Assembly: GCA_016934675.1 (NCBI GenBank) | Contig: JAFGSJ010000139.1 | Location: 1 to 45,874 of the forward strand | Direction of reading: 5' to 3' | Source: a bacterium | GTDB taxonomy: Bacteria > CSSED10-310 > JAFGSJ01 | Length of the DNA: 45,874 bases | Part shown: positions 9,515 through 18,894 of the stretch, piece after piece | Layout: every line of letters starts with the position of its first letter | Position numbering within the stretch: position 1 is the first letter of the stretch | The notes under the pieces: generated by a model | Told to the model about the DNA's origin: nothing | The model's database searches: none | The model's input: only the letters and a program-made list of their open reading frames with translations | Made by a program: the position numbers and the translations under genes

Positions 9515-10801
9515 ATGAACAGCAGATGTTTTGGAAAGATTCAGCATTCTGGGCACTATCGCCTGCTTGTTTTCCTGGGTTTCGTGCTCCTGGGCGCATC
9601 CTTGTGCACGAATGCATTGGCTCGAAACGATTATCTCACCTTGAATTATCCTGGCCGGAACATGATCAGCAAGATCCCTATTCATCATATTCATGGCATC
9701 GATTATCTTCGTTTGGTTGATATCGCCGGTTTTTTTAACTCAGATGTTCAGTCCTATGTCATGTCGCAACGTTATCAGATCGATGTCTTTGGACAACCTG
9801 CCCTATTTCAGATCGACCAAAAGTATTTTTTTATTGAGCAGTCTTTGGTGCACGGAAAAGAACCCGTAACCCTGGTAAAAGGCCATGTTTATGTTCCACT
9901 GGAATCGGTGCAGCTCATGCTGAAATCATCAAGTAGTTTTGTGGTCCAATGGAATGAAAAGAATACTACTCTTACCCTCCTGGCTCGCTCATCCAAAACA
10001 GGGGGGCAAGATGATTATCTTGTTCAGGAACCGGTTGATCCAAAAGAAGTACATTCTACAATAGTCCCGGCAGGTCGTAAGGTCCGTTCGATCACTATCG
10101 ATCCGGGGCATGGCGGTAAAGACAGCGGTGCTATCGGACCGTCCGGACTTAAAGAAAAAGACATCGTCTTGACTATCTCGAAACTCCTGCGTGATCAACT
10201 GAAACGTAAGTATGGACTCGAGGTTTTTCTGACGCGTGAGACTGATATCTTTTTACCACTGGCAGAAAGAACAGCGACTGCTAATAACAACAAGTCGGAT
10301 TTGTTTCTTTCGATTCATACCAATTCCGGACGTCGAAAAAACACCACGGGTTTCGAGGTTTATTACCTCAATAAGCAACCTTCGGACGAAGGTGCCCGAG
10401 AAACAGCCAATCTCGAAAACCTTGATTGGGATGAATCGCGTTTGGCAACAACTGATCTCGATTCAGATTTGCAATCAATCCTTTGGGACCTGATCCAAAA
10501 TAAGTACTTACTCGAAAGTAGTGTGTTAGCAGAAAAAATACTGACTGCTCATGAATTCGTGTTTAAAACCAGATCTCGTGGTGTTAAACAAGCACCATTC
10601 TACGTTTTGGTGGGGGCGGACATGCCGGCAGTCCTGGTTGAAATCGATTTTATCTCAAATCCTGTTCAGGAGAAAAAACTTACGGATGGAGCACATCTGA
10701 ATCTCATTGTTGATGCATTAGTCCGTGGTATCGAAGATTTTATCAAGCATTATGAGAAGATACTTGGTGCCGATCTCATAGGCTCAACGGGAAATAAGTA
10801 A
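9515..10801 (+). CDS. Periplasmic N-acetylmuramoyl-L-alanine amidase (Amidase_3, AmiC-like)
   Basis: Zinc amidase that cuts the bond between MurNAc and the stem peptide of peptidoglycan. A signal peptide (hydrophobic LLVFLGFVLLGASL, cleavage near ALA-RN) leads into an N-terminal beta domain of the copper-amine-oxidase-N/AMIN kind (about 40-165). The Amidase_3 domain runs from about 190 to 420. Zinc and catalytic residues are all visible: H199 (DPGHGGKDSG), E214 (GLKEKD), H268 (SIHTNS) and E376 (VLVEIDF). The frame is open from a TTG at 9452, overlapping the previous gene. The ATG at 9515 is preferred for its aaaggggg site 9 bases upstream and because it gives a sensible signal peptide. It probably shares a transcript with the GerMN, rph and rdgB genes. 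Confidence 0.92.
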   Translation: MNSRCFGKIQHSGHYRLLVFLGFVLLGASLCTNALARNDYLTLNYPGRNMISKIPIHHIHGIDYLRLVDIAGFFNSDVQSYVMSQRYQIDVFGQPALFQIDQKYFFIEQSLVHGKEPVTLVKGHVYVPLESVQLMLKSSSSFVVQWNEKNTTLTLLARSSKTGGQDDYLVQEPVDPKEVHSTIVPAGRKVRSITIDPGHGGKDSGAIGPSGLKEKDIVLTISKLLRDQLKRKYGLEVFLTRETDIFLPLAERTATANNNKSDLFLSIHTNSGRRKNTTGFEVYYLNKQPSDEGARETANLENLDWDESRLATTDLDSDLQSILWDLIQNKYLLESSVLAEKILTAHEFVFKTRSRGVKQAPFYVLVGADMPAVLVEIDFISNPVQEKKLTDGAHLNLIVDALVRGIEDFIKHYEKILGADLIGSTGNK

Positions 10802-10876
10802 ATGTTAAGTCGAGCATAAGTCTGACCGATCAAGCTGGTCTGGTCAGGTGATCTTGCTCTTTTCAGGTAGGTAGAC

Positions 10877-11509
10877 GTGTTTGGTCTTGGAACATCGCCG
10901 AAAATTTCGCTGGTCGCCATTCTATCCCTGACCATATTTCTGCTTGTAATCATCATCTTCATCATTACCTATCTCTTTTCAGGACCTGAACGTGATTCGA
11001 TGTTTGACAGTATCACCGACCAACTCACCGGGAAATCAGAATTGTATCTGGGCGGTAAAGTCAGTCCATCGACTGCTCCTATGGTCAAAAAGACCATCAG
11101 ACTCTATTTTTTGGGAGAGGATGAGCAATCTTTGGTAGTCGAGGAGCGAAATGTATTACCTCAAAACGAGATCAATGCCGAGATCAGGGTCGCTTTAATC
11201 GAGTTGTTCTGGGGCAGCAAGAAGGGTTACAAGACCGCCATTCCGGACCAGACCCGTCTTCGAGAGGTGTTTACAGACCAGTCCCAAACCGTCTATATCG
11301 ATCTTTCTCATGAAATAGTGGACAATCATCCGGGAGGGGTGCTTGATGAAGTACTGACCCTCATGGCTATCATCAGGACTATTCAGGAGAATTTTCCTCA
11401 GATAACCCACGTTCAAATTTTGGTTGATGGTAATGAGATCGAAACGTTGGCCGGTCACATCTTGATTAATCGTCCTCTAACCGGAACTGAATTTCAAAAG
11501 ATATTCTAA
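10877..11509 (+). CDS. Membrane-anchored GerMN-domain protein
   Basis: A 210-residue protein with one N-terminal membrane helix (about 11-33) and a periplasmic GerMN domain (about 70-205) recognisable by LYFLGEDEQ, ALIELFWG, VYIDLSHE and HVQILVDGNEIETLAGH. GerMN is known from the sporulation protein GerM but is common in non-sporulating bacteria, often beside a peptidoglycan amidase, rph and rdgB, exactly as here. An envelope or peptidoglycan role is inferred from that association. The start is a GTG with an aggtagg motif just upstream. The gap to rph is 51 bases. Nothing else in the window suggests sporulation. Confidence 0.85.
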   Translation: MFGLGTSPKISLVAILSLTIFLLVIIIFIITYLFSGPERDSMFDSITDQLTGKSELYLGGKVSPSTAPMVKKTIRLYFLGEDEQSLVVEERNVLPQNEINAEIRVALIELFWGSKKGYKTAIPDQTRLREVFTDQSQTVYIDLSHEIVDNHPGGVLDEVLTLMAIIRTIQENFPQITHVQILVDGNEIETLAGHILINRPLTGTEFQKIF

Positions 11510-11560
11510 TACGAGAAGTCGAGAGTGAACTGTTGATCATTCACAGGTAAGGAGTATATC

Positions 11561-12307
11561 ATGCGAACGGACGGTAGAAATCCGGACCAGATGCGCGAAG
11601 TCAAGATTTCACGTAATATCCAGCAATACGCGGCTGGTTCAGTTTTAATCGAATTCGGAAATTCCAAAGTGATCTGTGCCGCTTCGATCGACAACAAGGT
11701 CCCTCCGTTTCTGCGATATAGTAAATCGGGCTGGTTGACTGCAGAATATTCGCTTCTTCCTGGGGCGACTCCCGAGCGGACGATCCGGGATTCATCCCGA
11801 GGTCGGATTTCCGGTCGTTCTCATGAGATTCAACGTTTGATCGGTCGATCTTTACGCTCGGTCATTAATCTGAAAGCCCTGGGTGAAAGGACGATCTGGA
11901 TCGATTGCGATGTGCTTCAAGCCGATGGCGGGACCAGGACCGCGGCCATTACCGGGGCCTGGTTAGCCATGTTCGAGGCCTGTCTCAACCTGGACAGAAA
12001 TGAACATGGTTTTGCGGTCAAAGACTATCTGGCCGCTATCAGCGTCGGCTTGGTCGATGACCAGGTCCTCCTCGATCTTGATTATGCGGAAGATTCCCGG
12101 GCCAGTGTTGACCTGAACCTGGTCTTGACCGGTTCCTCCAAAATTGTTGAAATCCAGGGTACGGCTGAAGGAGAACCGTACGATTTCAAGATGCTCGATC
12201 GTTTGTTGGCCCTGGCCAAAACCGGTATCGATTATCTCATTACCCTTCAGCAGGATTTCGCCGGTGATTACTTCAAAAAACAGATCAAATCCGTGGGATT
12301 GGGCTGA
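11561..12307 (+). CDS. rph: Ribonuclease PH
   Basis: Phosphorolytic 3' exonuclease that trims tRNA precursors and other RNAs in the cytoplasm. The 248 residues match the family. Conserved stretches visible are MRTDGR at the N-terminus, WLTAEYSLLPGAT, GRSHEIQRLIGRSLR, IDCDVLQADGGTR and the catalytic DYAEDSRASVD. The ATG has an aaggag site. rdgB follows with only two bases between stop and start, so the pair is probably translationally coupled, a common pairing in bacteria. With pnp it gives the window two RNase PH-superfamily enzymes. Confidence 0.97.
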   Translation: MRTDGRNPDQMREVKISRNIQQYAAGSVLIEFGNSKVICAASIDNKVPPFLRYSKSGWLTAEYSLLPGATPERTIRDSSRGRISGRSHEIQRLIGRSLRSVINLKALGERTIWIDCDVLQADGGTRTAAITGAWLAMFEACLNLDRNEHGFAVKDYLAAISVGLVDDQVLLDLDYAEDSRASVDLNLVLTGSSKIVEIQGTAEGEPYDFKMLDRLLALAKTGIDYLITLQQDFAGDYFKKQIKSVGLG

Positions 12308-12309
12308 AT

Positions 12310-12912
12310 ATGCTAGGGCATCGTCCTCTGCTTATCGCCAGTAGAAATGCGGGCAAAATCGGTGAAATAGCGGCATTACTGACAGATTTAACGAGCGAGA
12401 CCAGGTCTTTACTGGATTTTCCTGAGCTTGTTCCTCCCCAGGAAACAGCCATGACCTATCATGAAAATGCGTATCAAAAGGCCTGGTGGGCCCATACTCA
12501 GACCGGTCTGCCCACCCTGGCCGACGATTCAGGGCTCGAAATCAAAGCCCTGGATGATAAACCTGGTGTTTTGAGTGCCCGCTTCCTGGGAGAAACGGTG
12601 TCCTATCAACTCCGACATCACTACATTCTGACTTCCTTGGACAAGCTGGTCGGCCCGAAACGCGCCGCCCGCTTTGTCTGTGTGGTCGTGCTCATGCTTC
12701 ACGACTCACTTTGGTTCGGGACCAAAGGGACCGTCTCCGGTTCCATTGCCCCAGAATCACGAGGGCAATCTGGTTTCGGTTACGACCCCATCTTCATTCC
12801 CGACGGCTATTCCCAAACATTTGCCGAGTTGGACCATGAGCTTAAAAATACTATCTCGCATCGCGCCCTCGCGCTGAAACAAATCTGCATCTTCAGGACC
12901 GCATTACTGTAA
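12310..12912 (+). CDS. rdgB: dITP/XTP pyrophosphatase (RdgB/HAM1 family)
   Basis: Hydrolyses non-canonical purine nucleoside triphosphates (dITP, ITP, XTP) to monophosphates, keeping them out of nucleic acids. The 200-residue length is normal. Family signatures are ASRNAGKIGEI (substrate loop), LADDSGLEI (metal-binding acid), the FGYDPIF segment and the SHRALAL motif near the C-terminus. It sits two bases after the rph stop in the same frame direction. It is the last protein gene before the tRNA cluster, whose own promoter begins about 110 bases downstream. Confidence 0.97.
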   Translation: MLGHRPLLIASRNAGKIGEIAALLTDLTSETRSLLDFPELVPPQETAMTYHENAYQKAWWAHTQTGLPTLADDSGLEIKALDDKPGVLSARFLGETVSYQLRHHYILTSLDKLVGPKRAARFVCVVVLMLHDSLWFGTKGTVSGSIAPESRGQSGFGYDPIFIPDGYSQTFAELDHELKNTISHRALALKQICIFRTALL

Positions 12913-13022
12913 AGAAGCTCGACTTCAATCACAGGCGTTCTTCTCCCTGAAATGTTCCGATTCCCAAAAAAGCACTGTTGCCACTCCCAAGAATGCTTGA
13001 AAATTTTCAGATGAAATGCTAG

Positions 13023-13051
13023 TTGATTATATTCACGAGCCGTTCTATACT
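13023..13051 (+). promoter_or_regulatory. Promoter of the tRNA cluster
   Basis: A ttgatt -35 and a tatact -10 are spaced by exactly 17 bases. The predicted start point is about 5-7 bases before the mature end of the first tRNA. The cluster, and probably tig behind it, would be transcribed from here. Confidence 0.6.
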
Positions 13052-13063
13052 AGTCACGACGAA

Positions 13064-13137
13064 CGGGGCGTGGCGCAGTCTGGTAGCGCACCTGGTTTGG
13101 GACCAGGGAGTCGGAGGTTCAAATCCTCTCGCCCCGA
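13064..13137 (+). tRNA. tRNA-Pro (anticodon TGG)
   Basis: Full cloverleaf. The acceptor stem cggggcg pairs with cgccccg, the anticodon stem cctgg/ccagg closes the loop tttggga (anticodon TGG), and the T arm contains ggttcaaat. 13137 is the discriminator base. CCA is not encoded. Confidence 0.96.
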
Positions 13138-13162
13138 AGCTCTTAGACATGTTCGTGAAAAT

Positions 13163-13236
<74 letters not shown>

Positions 13237-13260
13237 TTGTAAGATTTGGGCAATAGATGT

Positions 13261-13335
13261 GGTGGGTATAGCTCAGTTGGTTAGAGTACTAGGTTGTGGC
13301 CCTAGGGGTCAAGGGTTCGAATCCCTTTACCCACC
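13261..13335 (+). tRNA. tRNA-His (anticodon GTG)
   Basis: The acceptor gtgggta pairs with tacccac. An extra G at 13261 opposite the discriminator C at 13335 is the expected G-1 identity element for His. The anticodon loop ttgtggc gives GTG. No encoded CCA. Confidence 0.96.
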
Positions 13336-13347
13336 CTTTTTTATAAC

Positions 13348-13421
13348 GCGCCCGTAGCTCAGCTGGATAGAGCACCGGACTTCGAATCCGTAGGTTGTAG
13401 GTTCGACTCCTACCGGGCGTA
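13348..13421 (+). tRNA. tRNA-Arg (anticodon TCG)
   Basis: The acceptor gcgcccg pairs with cgggcgt. The anticodon loop cttcgaa gives TCG, reading CGA and possibly other CGN codons. Its body closely resembles the TCT tRNA-Arg 185 bases upstream. No encoded CCA. Confidence 0.95.
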
Positions 13422-13442
13422 TCTTGTGTTATCCTTATTCAC

Positions 13443-13527
13443 GCGAGGGTGGCGGAACTGGCAGACGCGCTGGACTTAGGATCCAGTGGGGAAACTCATG
13501 GGGGTTCAAGTCCCCCCTCTCGCACCA
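13443..13527 (+). tRNA. tRNA-Leu (anticodon TAG), with encoded CCA
   Basis: Class II tRNA with a long variable arm (tggggaaactcatggg). The acceptor gcgaggg pairs with ctctcgc, and the anticodon loop cttagga gives TAG. It is the only one of the five tRNAs whose CCA is encoded (13525-13527). The tig ribosome site begins two or three bases later, so tRNA processing and tig translation initiation lie side by side on one transcript. Confidence 0.96.
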
Positions 13528-13546
13528 TAAAGGAGAAGGTGTTTGT

Positions 13547-14872
13547 ATGTTTACGTATGAAATCAAAGATGTGAACGAGTATACCCGCGAGATCACCGGT
13601 GAGATTTCACACGATATCGTCGAAAAGCAGATCGAGAAAGTGTGCCGAGAACTCAAGAAAGATTTGGTAATTCCGGGGTTCCGCAAGGGTAAAATACCGA
13701 TTTCAATGCTGAAAAAAAGATTTGCCAAGGAAATCAAGAGTCAGGTTAAGGAAGAACTGTTCAACGAAAATTTTCCTGAGATTATCAAAGAGACGAAACT
13801 ACACCCGGTCAATGCACCTGACATTCAAGAAATGGATTATGAAGAAGGAAAGCCACTCACATTCAAATTTACCGTTGAATCCATCATTATGGACCAACCC
13901 AAGGATTATCTCGGTGTTCAGATCGAGGTCGAAAAAGCTGTCGTCACCGATGAGGAAATCGATCAGTATTTGAAAACAATGCAGTACCGCCGTGGTGAAA
14001 TCCAGGTGGTTGATAACCGTCCTGTTCAGAATGAGGACCTATTGATTGTCGATATCGATGTCACGGAAGGCGAGACAGATATTGATTCCCTGTATCGAGA
14101 AAAAATCCAGATTCAGGTCGGCCGGAATAATTACATCAATGATGCCCGTTTTGATGAACAATTAATCGGTATGAATCAAGGCGAATCCAAAACGTTCCCT
14201 CTGGATTTCGACCAGAACGAGCCCAATGAAGAGTTGAAGGGCAAACAAGTGACCTTTTTGGTCAGGGTTGATGAGATTAAAACGATTGTCCTGCCTGAGC
14301 TCGATGATGAATTCGCCAAGAGTTTCGGTGATTATTCCTCTCTGGCCGATTTAAAGGAGCAGGTCCGGACTTCTTTCCTGGAACAAAAGGAAAGCAAGAA
14401 CCATGAGCGGGCTCTCGGACAGTTGTTTGATAAAATCATCGAGCAGAACAAGATTATTCTGCCACCTCGGATTGTCTCGGATTATGCTTCAGATATGAAG
14501 AAACAGTATGCTTCGAGGACCGGATTGGATGTCGATACCGACGAAATACAAAAAGAGTTCGAGAAAAATGCTACCAAAGAGTTGAAGAAAATGGTCCTTA
14601 TCAACAAAATCGCCGATCTCGAGAAAATTGAGGTTGAAGAAGCCGAGGTGACCAAATTCATCGACACCATCGGACAATATTACAAAAAACAAAGCAGGCA
14701 AGACCTGGTGGAAACCCAGGACCGGGTGAGAAGGAATATGACCGAGGGCAAAACTGTTGAATTTCTCTATGAAAAAGCAGAGAAAACGATAGTAAATGCT
14801 CCTGAAAAAAACGGCCTAACGGGCGAAAAAACTGAGAGCGATTCTTCAGAATCAACAGATGATCAAGCTTGA
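13547..14872 (+). CDS. tig: Trigger factor (ribosome-associated chaperone / PPIase)
   Basis: Binds ribosomal protein L23 at the tunnel exit and shields nascent chains. The 441 residues show the N-terminal ribosome-binding domain with signature GFRKGKIP at 44-51 (same position as in E. coli), a central FKBP-like isomerase domain (about 150-245) and an alpha-helical C-terminal domain. The reading frame extends upstream through the tRNA-Leu gene. The ATG at 13547 is chosen because it follows the tRNA, has aaggagaagg upstream and gives the normal N-terminus. It is followed by clpP and lon, a conserved order, but clpX is not between them. Confidence 0.97.
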   Translation: MFTYEIKDVNEYTREITGEISHDIVEKQIEKVCRELKKDLVIPGFRKGKIPISMLKKRFAKEIKSQVKEELFNENFPEIIKETKLHPVNAPDIQEMDYEEGKPLTFKFTVESIIMDQPKDYLGVQIEVEKAVVTDEEIDQYLKTMQYRRGEIQVVDNRPVQNEDLLIVDIDVTEGETDIDSLYREKIQIQVGRNNYINDARFDEQLIGMNQGESKTFPLDFDQNEPNEELKGKQVTFLVRVDEIKTIVLPELDDEFAKSFGDYSSLADLKEQVRTSFLEQKESKNHERALGQLFDKIIEQNKIILPPRIVSDYASDMKKQYASRTGLDVDTDEIQKEFEKNATKELKKMVLINKIADLEKIEVEEAEVTKFIDTIGQYYKKQSRQDLVETQDRVRRNMTEGKTVEFLYEKAEKTIVNAPEKNGLTGEKTESDSSESTDDQA

Positions 14873-15052
14873 TCGATCTGATCTGACTTATCGATACCCA
14901 CACTTTTGGTCAGGACTTATGCTGACTATTTACAAATCCGGTTGGAACGGACTATGACTATACTAAGATCGAGTGCGGGCGAGAGCAGGCTGGTTCCTGA
15001 TACCGACTCTCATCCAGATAGGCCGTTTTCATGTGCAGAAAGGACAGACTCT

Positions 15053-15664
15053 ATGCTGATACCCATGGTAGTCGAACAGACGAATCGTGGTGAACGGGCT
15101 TATGATATATATTCAAGGCTCCTCAAAGATGGTATTATTTTTGTTGGGACACCCATTGACGATAACGTCGCCAATCTGATCATGGCCCAGATGCTCTATC
15201 TTGAAGCAGAAAACCCTGAACGCGATATTTCATTGTATATCAATACTCCAGGTGGGTATATTTCCTCAGGACTGGCGATCTATGACACCATGCAATTCAT
15301 TAAACCCGATGTGACCACAATCTGTATCGGTCAGGCTTCGAGTATGGGCGCACTCTTGCTCTGTGCCGGGACCAAAGGCAAGCGTTTTGCCTTGCCCCAT
15401 GCCCGAATCATGATCCACCAACCCTATGGCGGTTTCGAAGGACAGGCGACCGACATCGATATTCATACCCGAGAGATACTTCTGCTCAGAGAAAAACTCG
15501 ATCAGGTATTTGCCCATCATACAGGTCAGGACGTGGCTAAAATCCGTCAGGATACTGAGAGGAATTATTTCATGTCGTCTCAGGAGGCAAAAGTGTACGG
15601 TATCATTGATGAGGTCTTTATCAGCCGTGATCAATCAAACCTCGAGGACGAAATAAACAGTTAG
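15053..15664 (+). CDS. clpP: ClpP serine peptidase, with Asn at the catalytic Asp position
   Basis: Barrel-forming peptidase that degrades substrates fed by ClpX or ClpA/C. The frame opens at 14906, but the ATG at 15053 has an aaagga site and gives the normal start [20 protein letters not shown] with no propeptide (203 residues). Numbering then equals mature E. coli ClpP: S97 (QASSMGA) and H122 (MIHQP) are present, but position 171 is Asn (DTERNYF; codon aat at 15563) where Asp is usual. The tetradecamer contacts and IDEV end look normal. It may be a slow peptidase or half of a ClpP1/ClpP2 pair. clpX, normally next door, is absent and lon follows directly. Confidence 0.95.
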   Translation: MLIPMVVEQTNRGERAYDIYSRLLKDGIIFVGTPIDDNVANLIMAQMLYLEAENPERDISLYINTPGGYISSGLAIYDTMQFIKPDVTTICIGQASSMGALLLCAGTKGKRFALPHARIMIHQPYGGFEGQATDIDIHTREILLLREKLDQVFAHHTGQDVAKIRQDTERNYFMSSQEAKVYGIIDEVFISRDQSNLEDEINS

Positions 15665-15682
15665 TAACCACCCGATGGTATC

Positions 15683-18067
15683 ATGATTTTTAAACCGAAA
15701 GATAAGCTAAAAGTTGAACAACCAAGTGTTCTCAAAGACTTCCCGTTAATTTCATTGAGGGACAGTATTGTTCTGCCCTTTCAGGTCGTTCCCCTGGTCA
15801 TCGGTCGATTGAAATCGGTCAAAGCTTTGCAGGCTGCACTCAGAAACGATCGGCGTCTCTTCCTGGTTTCGCAAAAGGACCAAACGGTGAAAGAACCAGC
15901 CAATGACGATCTCTATGAAATCGGCACAGTTGCTGATATTCTTCAACACCTTGAATTACCGGATGGTACGATCAAGATACTGGTTGAGGGCAAAGAACGT
16001 GGTCGTATTCTCGAATTCTCATCCGATCCCGAGATGATCAAGGTGACTCTCGAGGTTTATGATGAGGAGATCGAACCGGACCTTGAAGCGGATATACTCA
16101 CGAGACGCGTGATCAACAAATTCGAGGAATTTTCGAAAATAGCCGGTACCATTCCCAAGAAGAAATTCGATGAAATCAAAAGGATCAAGGAACCGGCACG
16201 AATGGCGGATATTATCTTGCCTCATATCGAAGGTTTGAAACTTGATGATAAGCAGCGTTTTCTCGAGACCATTTCGCCGATTGTCCGGCTCGAGAATCTG
16301 ATTGTTCTGCTGAGTAATCGGATCGAGATTGTAAACCTCGAACGAAAAATCCAGGATCGAGTCAAAAAACAGATCGAAGAATCTCAGCGTGAATATTACC
16401 TCAACGAACAATTGAAAGCAATTTACCAAGAATTGGGAAACAAGAAACAGACATTATCTCCCGATCTTCAGGAACTCGAAGATAAAATAAACGCTGCCGG
16501 AATGCCGGAAGAAGTGTATAAACGGGCTGTGCGTGAATTCGAGAAGCTGAAAGTCATGCCTGCGATGCATGCAGAGGGCACGATTATTCGGACCTATCTT
16601 GATTGGTTGGTCCAGCTACCCTGGTCAATCCAGACAGACGATAAAACGGATATCGTCGAAGCCGCCCGAATTCTCGATGAAGACCATTACGGCCTCGAAA
16701 AGGTCAAGGAGCGGATCATCGAACATCTGGCGGTACATCAATTGGTAAAAAAAATGAAGGGTCCAATCCTTTGTTTTGTCGGACCACCTGGTGTGGGCAA
16801 AACATCATTGGCCCGTTCGATCGCTCGGAGTATGGGCCGCAAATTTGTCCGACTCTCACTCGGAGGTGTTCGCGATGAAGCTGAAATCCGAGGCCATCGT
16901 CGGACCTATATCGGGGCACTGCCCGGCCGAATACTGCAGTCCATGAAACGCGGCGCGTGTCTTAATCCCGTTTTTCTGCTCGATGAAATCGATAAAATGA
17001 GCGTCGATTTCAGGGGAGATCCGGCTTCGGCACTGCTGGAAGTGCTCGACCCAGAACAAAATTATGCTTTCAGTGATCATTACCTCGAAGTTGATTTCGA
17101 TCTGTCCAAAGTCTTTTTCATTACGACCGCAAATACCATGCATAAAATCCCGCATGCCTTACGCGACCGTATGGAAATCATTGAATTACCCGGCTATATC
17201 GAGAGTGAAAAAGTCCAGATTGCCCGACAATTTCTCCTGCCCAAACAGATGCAACTCCACGGGTTGAGTCCTGATAATTTAAAATTGCATCAAAGCACGA
17301 TCCAATCCATTATCCAGAAATACACTCGTGAAGCGGGTGTCAGGAATCTCGAGCGTGAACTGGCTGCAATCTGCCGGAAAATTGCCAAAAAAGTAGTCAG
17401 TAAAGGTTTGCATTCTTCTTTTACTGTCTATGAGAGGAACCTGCCCAGTTATTTGGGTATTCCAAAATTCCGGATCGGAGAAAAGGAAAGTGTCGATGCA
17501 ATCGGAATTGCCACGGGGCTGGCTTGGACCGAAGTCGGCGGCGACCTGCTCATCATTGAAACCACGATCCTTGAGGGTAAGGGCAATCTCATCCTGACCG
17601 GTTATATGGGGGAAGTCATGCAGGAGTCTGCCAAAGCTGCCCTGTCATATGTTCGCTCGCGACGCACCCAACTCAATCTGACCTCGGATTTTTATAAAAA
17701 AGCTGACATTCATATCCATGTTCCCCAGGGTGCCATGCCCAAAGATGGGCCTTCCGCTGGTATTACCATGGCTTCAAGCCTGATCTCGGCCCTCGTAAAG
17801 AAACCAATTTCCAAAGACCTGGCTATGACTGGCGAGATCACGCTTCGAGGTCGTATCCTTCCGATCGGAGGACTCAAAGAAAAGGTCTTGGCAGCCCATC
17901 GAGTCGGCATCAAGACCATTATCATTCCAGCCGAAAATGGGCGAGAACTCAAGGAAATCCCCTCCGAGATCAAAAAGGGGATTGAGTTTGTCCAGGCCGA
18001 TCATATGGATACAGTCCTCCACATCGCCTTTGGAATGAAACTGGATCACACACAGGCTTCAGTCTGA
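15683..18067 (+). CDS. lon: ATP-dependent Lon protease (LonA type)
   Basis: Cytoplasmic AAA+ protease that removes misfolded and short-lived regulatory proteins. The 794 residues contain an N-terminal LON substrate domain (about 20-215), a helical linker, and an AAA+ module with Walker [10 protein letters not shown] (367-375) and Walker [10 protein letters not shown]. The C-terminal protease domain has the catalytic dyad S691 (KDGPSAGIT) and K732 (GGLKEK). The region around the start has no strong ribosome site. It lies 18 bases after clpP in the order tig-clpP-lon-engB, which is widespread apart from the missing clpX. Confidence 0.98.
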   Translation: MIFKPKDKLKVEQPSVLKDFPLISLRDSIVLPFQVVPLVIGRLKSVKALQAALRNDRRLFLVSQKDQTVKEPANDDLYEIGTVADILQHLELPDGTIKILVEGKERGRILEFSSDPEMIKVTLEVYDEEIEPDLEADILTRRVINKFEEFSKIAGTIPKKKFDEIKRIKEPARMADIILPHIEGLKLDDKQRFLETISPIVRLENLIVLLSNRIEIVNLERKIQDRVKKQIEESQREYYLNEQLKAIYQELGNKKQTLSPDLQELEDKINAAGMPEEVYKRAVREFEKLKVMPAMHAEGTIIRTYLDWLVQLPWSIQTDDKTDIVEAARILDEDHYGLEKVKERIIEHLAVHQLVKKMKGPILCFVGPPGVGKTSLARSIARSMGRKFVRLSLGGVRDEAEIRGHRRTYIGALPGRILQSMKRGACLNPVFLLDEIDKMSVDFRGDPASALLEVLDPEQNYAFSDHYLEVDFDLSKVFFITTANTMHKIPHALRDRMEIIELPGYIESEKVQIARQFLLPKQMQLHGLSPDNLKLHQSTIQSIIQKYTREAGVRNLERELAAICRKIAKKVVSKGLHSSFTVYERNLPSYLGIPKFRIGEKESVDAIGIATGLAWTEVGGDLLIIETTILEGKGNLILTGYMGEVMQESAKAALSYVRSRRTQLNLTSDFYKKADIHIHVPQGAMPKDGPSAGITMASSLISALVKKPISKDLAMTGEITLRGRILPIGGLKEKVLAAHRVGIKTIIIPAENGRELKEIPSEIKKGIEFVQADHMDTVLHIAFGMKLDHTQASV

Positions 18068-18099
18068 TCATTCCAGGTCAATGCTGAGGCAGGGATTTT

Positions 18100-18702
18100 A
18101 TGAGTGCAATTTCAATTTCATATCTGGCTGCAGCTTTCAATCCGAAGTCCTTTCCCCATGAATCATTACCGGAGTTTGCCATCATCGGGCGATCCAATGT
18201 CGGGAAATCATCCCTGATTAATAGCTTGGCCGGTGGCAAAAAAATCGCTCGAACCTCGAAAACACCAGGTAAAACCCGTGCACTGCACTTTTATCAAGTG
18301 AACCGGGATTACTTTTTAGTCGATCTGCCCGGATATGGTTTTGCCAGGGTCCCTCTTGATGAACGAAACAAATGGGACAAATTGGCTACTGTCTACCTGA
18401 CTTCACGAACAAAACTGGTTGAAGTCCTTCTTTTGATCGATGCCCGTCTCTCTCCTACCAGGCTCGATCTGAACATGATTTCCTGGCTGCTCTCCCATTC
18501 AATCAGTTTTTCAATTATTGCGACGAAAATGGATAAACTCAAATCTTCCAAACAGGCCCAGACTATCAAAACAATCAAAGAGAGCCTGGCCCATCTTGGT
18601 CTTGATCTGACCATTCTCCCTTTTTCATCGATGACCAACTTGGGTAAAAAAGAAATCCTGAGCATGCTCTATGCGAAATCTCAACAAGCACTGGCTCGAT
18701 AA
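18100..18702 (+). CDS. engB: Ribosome-assembly GTPase EngB/YsxC
   Basis: Small GTPase needed for late assembly of the 50S subunit. The 200 residues hold all G motifs: G1 GRSNVGKSS, G2 region TPGKTRALHFY, G3 DLPGYGFA, G4 TKMDKL and a G5 serine pair (PFSSM). The 32-base gap after lon and same strand suggest one operon, and lon-engB adjacency is widely conserved. The next gene has its own promoter. Confidence 0.96.
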   Translation: MSAISISYLAAAFNPKSFPHESLPEFAIIGRSNVGKSSLINSLAGGKKIARTSKTPGKTRALHFYQVNRDYFLVDLPGYGFARVPLDERNKWDKLATVYLTSRTKLVEVLLLIDARLSPTRLDLNMISWLLSHSISFSIIATKMDKLKSSKQAQTIKTIKESLAHLGLDLTILPFSSMTNLGKKEILSMLYAKSQQALAR

Positions 18703-18827
18703 GTGTTATGATCCCATCAGTTCATACTCATGACTCTTTGCTGAATTTCTGTTCCGCTTTGTCATTCTCTTCTCACTCGATCTGGTTTCGTTTCGTTGTC
18801 ATTGGCTTCTTATTTTTTCATAGAATG

Positions 18828-18856
18828 TGCAAAAAATACGCTTAATATGCTACAAT
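18828..18856 (+). promoter_or_regulatory. Extended -10 promoter for the DUF4388 gene
   Basis: The sequence tgctacaat gives an extended -10 (TGn + tacaat). A poor -35 (tgcaaa) lies 17 bases upstream. The predicted start is about 30 bases before the ATG at 18895. This marks the end of the tig-engB transcript. Confidence 0.45.
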
Positions 18857-18894
18857 AACGATAAAAGAGTACTTCTTTTGATTGGAAAGAAAAA

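Noticed and set aside
10877..11509. Evidence for sporulation from the GerM-type domain
   Set aside because: GerMN occurs widely in non-sporulating bacteria, and no other sporulation gene is in the window.
13424..13546. N-terminal extension of trigger factor by 41 residues
   Set aside because: It reads through the tRNA-Leu gene; the ATG at 13547 has a good ribosome site and the normal family start.
14906..15052. 49-residue N-terminal extension of ClpP
   Set aside because: The extension has no family similarity, and the ATG at 15053 has an aaagga site and the standard mature N-terminus.
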